Assembly: GCF_910594005.1 (NCBI RefSeq)
Contig: NC_057825.1
Span: forward strand, 46,345,037-46,409,036
Length of the DNA: 64,000 bases
Reading direction: 5' to 3'
Origin: Cervus elaphus
Lineage: Eukaryota > Chordata > Mammalia > Artiodactyla > Cervidae
The translations under genes were made by a program, and so were the position numbers. The notes below the pieces were generated by a model that was given only the letters and a program-made list of their open reading frames with translations, searched no databases and was not told where the DNA came from. This document shows, piece by piece, positions 22,584 through 34,204 of the stretch; positions within the stretch are counted from its first letter, which is position 1, and each line of letters begins with the position of its first letter.

Positions 22584-24039
22584 CAGTTCAGTTCAGTTAC
22601 TCAGTTATGTCCAACTCTTTGCAACCCCATGGACTGCAGCAAGTCAGACTTCCCTGTCCATCACCAACTTCTGGAGTTTGCTCAAACTCATCTCCATTGA
22701 GTTGGGGATGACATCCAACCATCTCATCCTCTGTCTTCCCTTCTCCTCCTGTCTTCAATCTTTCCCAGCATCAGGGTCTTTTCCAATGAGTCAGTTCTTT
22801 GCATCAGGTGGTCAAAAAGTATTGGAGTTTCAGCTTCAGCATCAGTCCTTCCAATGGATATTCAGGACAGATTTCCTTTAGGATTGACTGGCTTGTTCTC
22901 CTTGCAGTCCAAGGGGCTCTGAAGAGTCTTCCCCAACACCACAGTTCAAAAGCATCAAGCCTCTTGCACTCAGCTTTCTTTATAGTCCAACTTTCACATC
23001 CATACATGACTACTGGAAAAACCATAGCTTTGACTAGATGGGCCTCTCCTGGCAAAGTAATGTCTCTGTTTTTTAATATGACCAGAAAAGCTGATCATAG
23101 CTTTTCTTCCAAGGAGCTAGTGTCTTTTAATTTCATGGATGCAGTCACCATCTGCAGTGATCTTGGAGCCCCTCCAAATAAATTCTCTCACTGTTTCCAT
23201 TGTTTCCCCATTTGCCATGAAGTGATGGGACCAGATGCCATGATCTTAGTGTTCTGAATGTTGAGTTTAAAGCCAACTTTTCCACTCTCCTCTTTTACTT
23301 TCATCAAGAGGCTCTTCAGTTGTTCTTTGCTTTCTGCCATAAGGATGGTGTCATCTGTGTATCTGAGGTTATTGATATTTCTCCCGGCAATCTTGATTTC
23401 AGCTTGTGCTTCATCCAGTCCAGCATTCTGCGTGATGTACTCTGCATATAAGTTAAATAAGCAGGGTGACAATATATAGCCTTGACGTACTCCTTTTCCA
23501 ATCTAGAACCAGTCTGTTGTTCCATGTCTGGTTCTAACTGTTGCTTCCTGACCTGCATACAGATATCTCAAAAGGTAGGTCAGGTGGTCTGGTATTCCTA
23601 TTACTTGAAAAATTTTCCACAGTTTATTGTGATCTACACAGTCAAAGGCTTTGGCACAATCAATAAAGCAAAAGTAGATGTTTTGCTGGAACTCTCTTGC
23701 TTTTTCCATGATCCCACAGATGATGTCAATTTGGTCTCTGGTTCCTCTGCCTTTTCTAAATACAGCTTGAACATCTGGAAGTTCACAGTTCACTTACTGT
23801 TGAAGCCTGGCTTGGAGAATTTTGAGCATTACTTTGCTAGCATGTGAAATGAGTGCAATTGTGTAGCAGTTTGAACAGTTTTTGGCATGCTTTTCTTTGG
23901 GATTGGAATGAAGTCTGACCTTTTCTAGTCCTGTGGCCACTGCTGAGCTTTCCAGATTTGCTGGAGTATTGAGTGTAACACTTTCCTAGCATCATCTTTC
24001 AGGATTTGAAATAGCTCAACTGGAAAACAATAGAATTGG
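22584..24039 (-). mobile_element. BovB LINE, 5'-truncated, TSD-flanked
   Basis: A minus-strand BovB runs from the tail at 22584 to the middle of the RT domain at about 24022. A 12-bp duplication with one mismatch flanks it: AAAGCTACTGAT at 22572-22583 and AAAGTTACTGAT at 24040-24051. The few bases between 24023 and 24039 are not typical BovB. Confidence 0.9.
22804..23793 (-). pseudogene. BovB reverse transcriptase remnant
   Basis: Minus-strand open pieces cover the RT from the fingers/palm to the C-terminus: 23503-23793 (contains FRKGRGTRDQ, then YFCFIDCAKAFDCVDHNKLW with the first catalytic Asp), 23188-23472 (palm YTDD, where other copies have YADD), and 22804-23055 (C-terminal FPVVMYGCESWTIKKAE). 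They are in different frames with stops between them. The endonuclease is missing through 5' truncation. No function is expected. Confidence 0.85.
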
Positions 24040-24051
24040 AAAGTTACTGAT

Positions 24052-24743
24052 AGGATCTGGAAATTCTCAATAAGTCTACTGTTGTGCATATTCTTTTGTT
24101 TTTTGCAATATTATTTTTGAAGGCTTTTACATATATATGTATAAAATCAGACATCAGTGCTTTGAAAGTAGCCACAACAAATATGAGAACTACAGGGATA
24201 TAAGTAGCAATTCAACATGAAAATAATATAGCAAAATGAGTGAAGAAACAAAATTTTATTTTCTAATGTGGGTTGTCAAATCATTTGACATTTGTTAGTG
24301 GCTCCTAATATCATTATTATATACCTTTTTGACTATTATATATCTTATCTAATGGCTAATATTACATTAATATGAGGGTTTAAAGGCTCTGAGAATATAA
24401 GTACTGACACTTAACAATTGAGTAAATGGAAAGGTGGAAAAATTGCATTTCATGGAGATAACAGGGAGAGGATACAAATCTAGGCCTTCAACTCCAAAGC
24501 CTCTTATCTAAGTCACAATTCTACACTTTGATTATTACATTCATCTCTAGAGTTCACGTTTACTATGCTACAGCCCGAGCTGGAAGAGACTGAAATATCT
24601 GCAGTTGACAACACATTGAAGTATACACAAAAGTACAGATAGTAAATGTACTCCACACTAAAGATTACAGGTTTTATAGCTTAGCCACAGGCTTGATAGT
24701 TTTAGATAATGACTTCTAGAAATCTTCCTCAGGAATTAATATT
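24052..24743. other. Unassigned DNA
   Basis: No gene was seen. A weak antisense-MIR resemblance near 24470-24545 was too uncertain to annotate. Confidence 0.5.
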
Positions 24744-24808
24744 TATTGGGTTGGCCAAAAGAGTCGTTCATATGGAAAAGCCCAAATGAAATTTTGGGCC
24801 AGCTCATA
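24744..24808. mobile_element. Miniature mariner element (palindromic)
   Basis: The left arm TTGGGTTGGCCAAAAGAG and the right arm ending in TTTTGGGCCAGCTCATA are imperfect inverted repeats around a TATGG centre, with TA at both ends. This matches the terminal sequence of bovine mariner copies, which move by cut-and-paste into TA. No transposase remains. Confidence 0.75.
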
Positions 24809-25413
24809 GAATTAATACTCCTGAAATGTATCAGACCAGTTACAACATCAAATTGTTTCACACTTTTTCACCACAAATTTTTGACAAGACTTTTTAGCAA
24901 ACTGAAAATCATCTATGTTGTACCCTATGAGCGAGTTCTTTTTCTTGTTTCCATGGTTTCCAGGATATTTAGTCTGATGACTAGACTAGATTGAAAACAC
25001 TAATGAACCAGTTTCCTTTTGGTTGCTTCTCACCATCTTCATACACACACACAGATAATCTCTGTGTATCTCTTAAAGCATAATTAAGTAAAGGAAAAAT
25101 TGATGGTTCTATTGATAAGTAAAAAAGGTAATATCCAGTTTTTACCTTAATATCCTGAGTAAATAGTTAAATATTTGAATTAATTTTTTTTAATTCAAAG
25201 GTTAACTGCTATCACATTCTAGATGTTTCTCCTTAATAAATAAGTCAAGTAAGTCAGTTTAAGTATAACAACATGGTCCTTGACCCCTGAGTCCCATAAT
25301 GAGAAACTTTCATAAACTTTGGAAAATGATTTTGCTGAAGATGGATTGAGGAAGGGAAATGACAGTGATGATGTTTTACATGTTTACAATGCTAACATGT
25401 TTGTAAGACCGTC

Positions 25414-25414
<1 letters not shown>
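24809..25414. other. Unassigned DNA
   Basis: No gene or recognised repeat was seen. Confidence 0.5.

Positions 25415-25461
<47 letters not shown>
25415..25461. repeat. (TA)n microsatellite, about 23 units
   Basis: An uninterrupted TA run, followed to about 25535 by degenerate repeats of the type TATATATGATCTAAT. Confidence 0.95.
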
Positions 25462-25464
<3 letters not shown>

Positions 25465-25535
25465 TCTAATCTGATATATAATGATCTAATATATACTAGA
25501 TCATAATATATATGACCTAATCTAACATATATGAT

Positions 25536-27675
25536 CTCTAATCTGATTCTCATAACACATAGTCTCTAAACATTGTAATATACCATTTTTTTCATTTATA
25601 CTTATACATGAGAAAACTGAGTGGAAAGGATATTAAAAATATTTTCCAAAGTCCCACTCTCCTGTGACAAAACCATAGAACTAAGCTTTTAGTTCAGGAA
25701 ATGTTGTTGCATTAAATATTAAATTTTCCTTCCATTTGAGTTCTCTGTCCCCACACATAAGCAAAATTAGTATCAACACCACTAATAATGAGGCAAATAT
25801 TGGAATGATGGGTATTCAAACAGACTGTATGATTTTTTAAATCAATACTTCTAATTCCAACTGTAACTATTCTGAGTAAAGCAACCTCAATTAGAACATT
25901 TTTGCCAGTTACTTATTTGAACCAATTGATCTTTACAATTAAAATTATTTTAATATAATAATTTATATCAAGTTAGCCTTGAAATATCATTAGTGTGTAT
26001 AGGAAAACACTGCAATAATAATTCACTTTGTTTCAGTGAATTCCGATGCTCTCTGTGGTGGTAAAAGACATTAATTTTGATACCAAAAATATGTCAGTGG
26101 CATTTGCTTCGAGGTGGGTGATCTGAATTTATGCTTACAGCATTCCCCTTCTCTCTAAAATTTCAATGAAAATAATCAGTGGTATAGAACAACAGAGAAA
26201 GCAAACCGTACAACTGTAAGAATCTAGGACAATTTTATCATACACAAGCCAGAAGCTTTTCAGAATTTTTGCAAGTTATTAAAAAAGAGAAGCTGGATTT
26301 AAGGAAGGGTCAAATGATTCATTGTTTACAATGAATAAAATAAGACCCCAGAGGGAAAATAAAGGAGCAAAGCAATAAAATGATTTTCAATGCAAACTTC
26401 TAGCTTAGAAGTAAAGGGTGAAGTCACAAAGAAGATTTTGGATGATTAGTTGAGACTAGATGTCGATAGGAATATGTTTTTCTGCAAACTCACTAGGTTT
26501 GTGAGTTCATACATAGTCAAAGTGTCTGTGGTCATCCCATACAACTTATTGCTGCAGGGTGGGTTCCTCTGGAAACTGATTCAGGGACAGAGCTTAATGT
26601 TAGGATTAAGAAAGACAGCAGTTTAGCAGAAGGACAAGTTACGTGATTAAGAAGGTCCAGTTATAGGTTTGGCCAACTCAGTGGGAAGGCTTGGATATGG
26701 TCTTCCATATCTGAGTTGTCTTGAGGTGAGTCAAAATGTCCAGGCCTTTATTACCACATCGGTTTGTCACTGTAAGTAGATCTTCCTGGGAAAGGCTGTG
26801 GCCTTGGATAAACTGACTTTCTACAATTAAGGCCCTTCCTGAAGGAGCTGACACCTGGAGTATGCTTGCTGACAATACTCTCAACAACCAAGCTACAGGT
26901 CCCTCCTTGAAAGGAGACATGGAGGACAATAAAGTGCTCATCACACTTACCCAGGAACAAAAATAACACCAGTTTCTGATGATAATGGTCATGCTGGGTA
27001 GAGAAGGAAACACAGAGCCATCCATGAATTACAAAGAAGACAAACTAGTCCAAGAAAAGGATGACTGCCACAGTTGCCTTCATCTATAGTTTCTACTGAA
27101 CTCTGCTGATAGAAGAACAAGAATTCAGTGCTAGAAAAACAACACTTTAGAAAAGCTAAGCTTTTCGCTTCTTTATTATGTGACTGTGAAATTAGAAGAG
27201 TTTCACATATGTAGAATTCCTCTTAGCTGCCAAGTTATGATAGTCTATAGACTATCATATGGAGAGATAATCAAAAAGAAAAAATAGAACAAGTCATATA
27301 GAGAGATTTGGTAATTCTAAAGAACAGAAAATATCTGGGGAACAAAAGCAAATATATTTCAGAGAAATAGAGTTGCTGGAAGGACCACTAGAAAATTGTC
27401 ATTTTTCAGGGAGATTTGAGAAGACTGAATTTATTAATTTGGCAAACAGTAAGATTGGAGATATGTTTTCTGATATGATTAGAAAAACTGCAAATATATA
27501 TAATGCAAATAATGTGTACTAAATAAAACAAGTAAAAATCAATTTATAACCTCGAAAAGAAAGTCTAAAAATATTAATTTCATCAAGAAAGAATGATAAC
27601 ATTAATAGGAAATGATAAATATAACAGGCAGAGAGTTAAAAACTAGGAAAGATGCAATATTCATGGAATATGAAG
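25536..27675. other. Unassigned, repeat-poor DNA
   Basis: No ruminant SINE or LINE lies here. The segment 26480-27060 is less AT-rich and carries an open frame on each strand, but these show no domain, codon pattern or splice context. It could be an unrecognised old LTR or a conserved non-coding element. Confidence 0.5.
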
Positions 27676-27755
27676 TCCAAAAGTAAAGAGCAGAGTAACT
27701 GACAAAGAATAGTAATCCAAAAGTAAAGAGCAGAGTAACTGACAAAGAATAGTAA
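27676..27755 (+). repeat. Perfect 40-bp tandem duplication
   Basis: Two identical 40-base units beginning TCCAAAAGTAAAGAGCAGAG lie at 27676-27715 and 27716-27755. A run of As follows (to about 27769). Identity of the units suggests a recent event. Confidence 0.95.
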
Positions 27756-27769
27756 AAAAAAAAAAAAAA

Positions 27770-28656
27770 GTCTCTCTGAAGATGAGAAAACCTGTTTTAT
27801 GTTTATTTTTCTGCTTTCTATATTTTATAATTTGATACAGTACATTTGTATTAATTTCATGACAAAAGCAGATAATGATATATAGAATAATATTTTGAAG
27901 AATTGAAAACTTAGTTGTCATCGGAGTTTTTCTCTTAAAATGTGCATGTATTCTTGGGTAAGAAAAAATAATAGCTCTAGAGCATTGCTTATGCAGTCAT
28001 TCAGTCTTAGTATTGTTTCAAAGATTATCCCCCTGCCAAGAAAATTTAAAATCAAAGATTTTCAAATCCATCATCTTTAATCTACAGTCCTCCATCTGCT
28101 TGAACTGTGGAAACAATATTAAAAATGTGGCCTTTTAAGTCTATATTCAGACCTTGTTAATTGATGATATACATTTAACCTCTTATTTCAGTGCATATTT
28201 ATTTACTTTTAGACTCTATTTTTAGAATTACCATTTAGCACTATATCATTGGACATTTTATATCTAGAAATATAAGATCCTGTTTCCATGTTATTCTGCA
28301 ACAATTAAGAATCTGAGGACTGGCAACAAAATTACAGTAGTAAAGGGTTTCATGTCTAATTTTAGTGAGGATATATACACAAACTCTTGTGATACTTTGT
28401 ATTTTCAACAATCTTTATTTTAACTCCAGCTTAAAAACTATTCAAGATCAAGAGTGCTATGCTTACATTTCTTTGTGGGAGAAGCACAGTACAGATATTA
28501 GAGACATGGTGGCATGTTCATCCTTTTTAATTTTAGAACTGAGAAGTCAAACTAATTGAGACCTGAACTATAAGAAACAAAGGACTCTGTTCCAACTCTG
28601 GGTCATTACAAACTAGGAATAGAACTTTTTAACTTTTAGACTAGGATAACAACAAT
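27770..28656. other. Unassigned AT-rich DNA
   Basis: No gene or recognised repeat was seen. Confidence 0.55.
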
Positions 28657-28671
28657 TAAAATTTTCTTTTT

Positions 28672-29296
28672 TTTTTTTAAACTCTCAGTCCCTAGATTTT
28701 ATTTATTTATTTTTTCCATTTATTTTTATTAGTTGGAGGCTAATTACTTTACAATATTGCAATGGTTTTTGCCATACATTGACATGAATCAGCCATGGAT
28801 TTACATGTGTTCCCCATTCTGAAGCCCCCTCCAACCTCCCTCCCCATCCCATCCCTCTGGGTCATCCCAGTGCACCAGCCCCGAGCACTTGTCTCATGCA
28901 TCCAACCTGGACTGGTGATCTGTTTCACACCTGATAATATACATGTTTTGATGCTGTTCTCTCAGATCATCTCACCCTCGTCTTCTCCCACAGAGTTCAA
29001 AAGTCTGTTCTGTACATCTGTGTCTCTTTTTCTGTTTTGCATATAGGGTTATCGTTACCATCTTTCTAAATTCCATATATATGTGTTAGTATACTGTAAT
29101 GGTCTTTATCTTTCTGGCTTACTTCACTCTGTATAATGGGCTCCAGTTTTATCCATCTCATTAGAACTGATTCAAATGTATTCTTTTTAATGTTTGAGTA
29201 ATATTCCATTGGGTATATGTACCACAGCTTTCTTATCCATTCATCTGCTGATGGGCATCTAGGTTGCTTCCATGTCCTGGCTATTATAAACTGTTA
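28672..29296 (-). mobile_element. Bovine-type L1 3' end, 5'-truncated
   Basis: The antisense L1 3' UTR (TTTTTATTAGTTGGAGGCTA near 28724 to CTTGGCTATTATAAACTG-like sequence near 29290) is little decayed. TAAAATTTTCTTTTT at 28657-28671 and TAAAAATTTCTTTTT at 29297-29311 form a 15-bp target duplication with one mismatch. Two separate T-rich runs at the tail side are discussed as a possible 3' transduction. Confidence 0.88.
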
Positions 29297-29775
29297 TAAA
29301 AATTTCTTTTTCCATGGCTGTCACATTTCCCTTTCGTTCCTTTAAAAGCCAGAGATTTCTATGATGTGGAACACAGAGATTCCAGAAAATAAAATACATG
29401 TTTTACTAATATTTCATAATTTTATCTTATTCAGTTCAGTTCAGTCACTCAGTCATGTGCAACTCTTTGTGACCACAAGGACTGCAGCACGCCAGGCCTC
29501 TCTGTTCATCAAAAACTCCCGGAGCCTACTCAAATTCATGTCCATTGCATGAATTTTCCCATTCTATTGTTTTCCTCTATTTCATTGCATTGATTACTGA
29601 GGAAGTCTTTCTCATCTTTCCTTGCTATTCTTTGGAACTCTGCATTCAAATGGATGTATCTTTCATTTTCTTCTTTGCCTTTAGCTTCTCTTCTTTTCTT
29701 AGCTCTTTGTAAGGTCTTATCAGACAACCATTTTGCCTTTTTGCATTTCTTTTTCTTGGGGATGGTCTTGATCAT

Positions 29776-30440
29776 TCAGTTCAGTTCAGTTCAGTCACTC
29801 AGTTGTATCCAACTCTTTGCCACCCCATGGACTGCAGCACGCCAAGCCTCCCTGTCCATCACCAACTTCTGGAGTTTACTCAAACTCATATCCATTGAGT
29901 CGGTGATGCCATCCAACCATCTTATCCTCTTTTGTCCCCTTCTTCGCCTGCCTTCAATCTTTCCCAGCATCAGGGTCTTTCCAAATGAGTTGGTTTTTTG
30001 CATCAGGTGGCCAAAGTATTGGAGTTTCAGCTTCAGCTTCAACATTAGTCCTTCCAATGAATATTCAGGGCTGATTTCCTTTAGGATGACCTGGTTGGAT
30101 CCTCTTGCAGTCCAAGGGGCTCTCAAGAGTCTTCTCCAACACCTCAGTTCAAAAGCATCAATTCTTCGGCACTCAACCTTCTTTATCGCCCAACTCTAAC
30201 ATCCATACATGACTACTGGAAAAACCAGTAGCTTTGACTAGGTGGGCCTTTATTGACAAAGTAATGTCTCTGTTTTTTAATATTCTGTCTAGGTTGGTCA
30301 TAACTTTTCTTCAAGGAGCAAGCATCTTTTAATTTCATGGCTGCAGTCACCATCTGCAGTGATTTTGGAGCCCAAAAATATAGTCTGTCACTGTCTCCAC
30401 TGTTTCCCCATCTATTTGCCCTGAAGTGATGGGACCAGAT
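29776..30440 (-). mobile_element. BovB LINE (inner copy) nested in BovB
   Basis: A 5'-truncated BovB running from its tail (TCAGTTCAGTTCAGTCACTC near 29780) to a point after the palm domain (GATGGGACCAGATGG at about 30430). It splits the outer BovB at the ORF position between codons for 'ATTATACAGGAG' and 'GATCAAGACC'. About four to five bases of the target appear lost rather than duplicated. Short coding remnants at 29791-30126 are C-terminal BovB. Confidence 0.78.
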
Positions 30441-30726
30441 GGCTCCTGTATAATGTCATGAATCTCCATCCATAGTTCTGCAGACATTCTATCAGATCTA
30501 ATCATGTGAATCTGTTGGTCACTTCCACTGTATAACTGTAAGGGATTCAATTTAGGTCATACCTGAATGGTCTAGTGGTTTCCCCTACTTTCTTCAATTT
30601 AAGTCTGAATTCGGCAATAAAGAATTCATGATCTGAGCCACAATCAGCTCCTGGTCTTGTTTTTGCTTACTGTATAGAGCTTCTCCATCTTTGGCTGCAA
30701 AGAATATAATCAATTTGATTTCAGTG

Positions 30727-31210
30727 TTAACCATCTGGTGATATCCATGTGTAGAGGCTTCTCTTGTGTTGTTGGAAGAAGGTGTTTGCTATGACCAGTG
30801 CATTCTCTTGGCAAAACTCTGTTAGCCTTTGCCCTGCTTCATTCTGTACTCCAAGTCCAAATTTGCCTGATACTCCAGGTGTTTCTTGACTTCCTACTTT
30901 TGTAGTTTCCATTCCCCAATAATGAAGAGGACATCTTTTTTGTGTGTTAGTTCTAGAAGATCTTTAGGTCTTCATAGAACTGTTCAACTTCTGCTTCTTC
31001 AGCATTATTGGTTGGGGCATAGACTTGGATTACTGTGATATTGAATGATTTGCCTTGGAAACAAACAGAGATCATTCTGTTGTTTTTGATATTGCATCCA
31101 AATACTGCATTTCTAACTCTTTTGTTGACTATGATGGCTACTCCATTTCTTCTAAGGGATTCTTGCCCACAGTAGTAGATATAATGGTTATCTGACTTAA
31201 ATTCACCCAT
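30727..31210 (-). pseudogene. BovB endonuclease domain remnant
   Basis: The apurinic-type endonuclease nicks target DNA to start reverse transcription. Open pieces at 30953-31210 (contains YYCGQESLRRNGVAIIVNKR and VIQVYAPTNNAEE) and 30727-30912 (GSQETPGVSGKFGLGVQNEA, AFFQQH-like end) lie in different frames. The GDWNAKV motif is damaged to GEWK followed by a frame change near 30910. Upstream, 31211-31556 is the BovB 5' region. It is a broken relic. Confidence 0.82.
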
Positions 31211-31708
31211 TCCAGTCTATTTTAGTTCACTGATTCTTACGTCATTGTTCACTCTTGCCATCTCCTGTTTGACCACTTCCAATTTGAATTGATTAATGGA
31301 CCTAACATTCCAGGTTCCTATGCAATATTGCTCTTTACAGCATCGGACTTATTTCCATCACCAGTCACATCAACAGCTGGATGTTGTTTTAACTTTGGCC
31401 CCGTCTCTTCAGTCTTTCTGGAGTTATTTCTCCTCTCTTCTCCAGTAGCATATTGGGCACCTACTGACCTGGGGAGTTCATCTTTCAGTCATACCTTTTT
31501 GTCTTTTCATACTGTTCATGGGCTTCTCAAGGCCCGAATAATGGTCACCTTCTATTTTTAGAGTGGAAACAATTCAAATCTCCAACCATTATACCAGTCT
31601 TAAATAACTTCTTTTACCCAGTTAAGCCACTTATTCAGGCAGTATAAACATGATGAATCTTTCCCTTATTCTTCTCATTTTTAACAAAGGTTACTTGAGC
31701 GGTACCTT

Positions 31709-31969
31709 GGGGCTTCCCTGGTAGCTTAGCTGGTAAAGAATCTACCAGGAAATGTAGGAGATCCTGGTTCAATTCCTGGGTTGGAAAGATCTGCTGGAGA
31801 AGGGAAAGGCTACTCACTCCAATATTCTCGGTCTTCCCTGGTGGTTCAGCTGGTGAAGAATCTGCCTGCAATGGGGGGAAACCTGGTTTTGATCCCTGAG
31901 TTGGGAAGATCCCTTGGAAAAGGGAATGGCTACCCATTCCAGTATTGTGGCCTGGAGAATTCTGGCCTG
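31709..31969 (+). mobile_element. Dimeric Bov-tA SINE
   Basis: Two tRNA-derived units begin at GGGGCTTCCCTGGTAGCTTA and at GTCTTCCCTGGTGGTTCAGC (about 31831). GAGCGGTACCTT at 31697-31708 and GAGCAATACCTT at 31970-31981 look like a 12-bp target duplication with two differences. Confidence 0.88.
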
Positions 31970-31981
31970 GAGCAATACCTT

Positions 31982-33013
31982 ATTTCACACACAAAATAAT
32001 TTAGAGGGAACCAGGTTATCTGACAAACAAATTCAAATTAATTTAAAAATAAATGGAGTAGTCATTCAATGACAGTATCTGATTTCATAATAATTAATAA
32101 AATAGTCAATCTAAAAAGCTGTACAACTTTCCCAGAAAATTAAGAATACAGAATAAATATAAGGATGGGTGAACTTAAAGGTATTATTTTCTATGCACAT
32201 ATTCCATTTTACCATATCATTAAACATACAAAGTTCAAATGGATGGTTTCAGTATTGTTGGTTCCTATATTTTCACCTGCTATTTATTGCCAATAGAATA
32301 TGATACTTTAATATCCTGCTCAGAGAAGATACTGATACAGATATGCCTGCAAGAGGGATTTCCCTTCCATGATGATGAGTTACAAGTACTATATATCAAA
32401 TCAAATGGCACAGCTTAGACAGTAAAACATATGTTCGAGGAGCACATTTAATTAGGACAGGAACTGTTAGTGTGCGAGAGAGCAGAGCAGAATTAATGGC
32501 ACGGTTTTTCTCTGTGGGCTCTGAGCGGTTTGTTTTCATGTGATTAGAAAAGATCTGTCATGTACATTATACTATCACTCTTTTATCCTGTTACCAGGAC
32601 TCTCTTAATTTGCGTGTTCACTCTCACTCAGACAAGTTTTTCCACCCTGGCTTCAGTACTTTCCTACTCCCCCACATAATTCAACTTACTTTTGTAAATG
32701 GTAATGAGGTTGCATTTGAATGATGGAAATGAAGTGAAAGGTCAACTAATTTCAGTGCTGTAACACAGGAATCTGCACCTAGAAAGACAAACACAGGACA
32801 GGAGAGGAGGGAAGGATCGGTTTGGAATTATGGGGGAAAGGTTAAAGAAAAAAGACCCACAATTAATGGTTCAGGAAACAGTTTTGTTTAGATATTTAGT
32901 TGTAGCATTTCACAAGTTGTTGGTGAATTCCCATCAAGGATTTTCTACAGTCATAATCCAACAAGGAAAAAGGCAGGGGTAAAAAGTAGCAATCTGAAGG
33001 CAGAGGTGCCTAA
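31982..33013. other. Unassigned AT-rich DNA
   Basis: No gene or recognised repeat was seen. Confidence 0.55.
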
Positions 33014-33014
33014 T

Positions 33015-33228
33015 GCAGTCTTCCCTCAATATCCCCAGGGAACTGGCTCCAGAACATACACCCCTATATCAAAATACACAGGTTGCTCAAATCCCTCATT
33101 CAGTCCTTGGTTTCTCCGGGTTCCTGCATCTGGGGATTCAGTGAACTGCAGACCATAAACACAGTATCCTACTGGTGGTTGGTTGAATCTGCAGATGCAG
33201 AACCCACCAAAATGGAGGGCTTAATGTA
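33015..33228. mobile_element. Tigger/MER2-like miniature DNA transposon
   Basis: The left end CAGTCTTCCCTCAATATCC and the right end GGTTGGTTGAATCTGCAGAT and GAGGGCTTAATGTA match the inverted ends of Tigger-derived non-autonomous elements (pogo/mariner superfamily). No transposase remains. Confidence 0.65.
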
Positions 33229-33286
33229 TTACCTATATACATTGTATATATATACACACACATATATATTTATATAAATACATATA

Positions 33287-33502
33287 CAGGGCTTGAGTGG
33301 AGGCTCGGGGGTAAATAATCTGTTCACCATGCAGGAGACCTGGGTTCAGTCCCTGCATCAGGAAGATTCCCCTGGAAAGGAAGTGGCAACCCACTGCATA
33401 TTCTTGCCTGGGAATCCCACTGAAAGAGGAACTCGCTTGGCTATGGTCCCTAGTATCGCAAGAGTCTGACACAACTTAGTGACTAAACCACCACCACCAC
33501 AC
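33287..33502 (+). mobile_element. Bov-tA SINE inside a CA/TA microsatellite
   Basis: It runs from GGGCTTGAGTGGAGGCTCGG to the ACC-repeat tail ACTAAACCACCACCACCAC. Simple CA/TA repeat lies on both sides, and ATACATATA at 33278-33286 and 33503-33511 may be the target duplication, although low complexity weakens this. Confidence 0.85.
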
Positions 33503-33511
33503 ATACATATA

Positions 33512-34043
33512 TATGTGTGTGTATGTGTGCACTTATGTAAAGACAAAGTGTAAATGCCACTTGAAAATAAACATATTTCACTAAAAGAGTGAGAACTTAA
33601 AGTGAGTGCCAGCTTCTGGATCATTCTTATAAATGAAGAGTGTCAATCAATTTGTCTCTTCATGATTGAAATCTCATTATTCATCAGATTTACAAGTTTG
33701 CATAAATACAGTGTTTTATTAGGAGGATCCTGAAATCTTCATTTTATTATGAAACAATTCTTATTTAAAAGGGAAATGGAGAAGATAAATAATAACAGGG
33801 GAATACTATTCAAGTTTTCCTGGTTTCATTATGGTAGGCTGGGCTTTTTGTTCTGTATTTTGAAGAATAGAGAAAAATTCAATAGAAAGGAAAATTTGGG
33901 TATCCTATTATTCTTATTACTTAGGGAGAATTTTCTTTTTAGTTTTGCTCAGGTTTACCTAACAGCTGAGCTCAGCCTCATTAGTTAAGGTTCAAATTCT
34001 GTGGCAAAGTAGTTGCTCTTTTTCTGTCTACTAAAAGAAAAAA
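33512..34043. other. Unassigned DNA
   Basis: No gene or recognised repeat was seen. Confidence 0.5.
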
Positions 34044-34204
34044 CACGAGGATGAGATGTCTGGATGGCATCGCTGACTCAACGGACATGAGTTTGAGTAA
34101 ACTCCGGGAGTTGGTGATGGACAGAGAGGCCTGGCGTGCTGCGATTCATGGGATCGCAAAGAGTTGGACACGACTGAGCGACTGAACTGAACTGAACTGA
34201 ACTG
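34044..34204 (+). mobile_element. BovB tail, strongly 5'-truncated
   Basis: It begins at ACGAGGATGAGATGTCTGG and ends with the full TGAACTGAACTGAACTGAAC tail. It is little diverged, so it is probably one of the younger BovB copies here. A-rich flanks on both sides may be a degenerate target duplication. Confidence 0.88.

Larger units (their letters stand above)
29431..31556 (-). mobile_element. BovB LINE (outer copy), interrupted and internally deleted
   Basis: Reading the minus strand, the 5' UTR and endonuclease half occupies 31556-30441, the middle of the ORF 29775-29549, and the 3' end 29548-29431. At 29548/29549 the coding middle jumps straight to the tail, so about half the element is missing. 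Between the first two parts a second BovB is inserted. The two sides of that insertion are neighbours in other BovB copies (compare 49740-49790), which shows they belong to one element. Confidence 0.8.

Noticed and set aside
24470..24545. Antisense MIR
   Set aside because: Only one weak block matches, too little to call.
26678..27025. 115-codon minus-strand open frame
   Set aside because: No recognisable domain or signal, and a second frame of the same strand is open too. It is better treated as non-coding.
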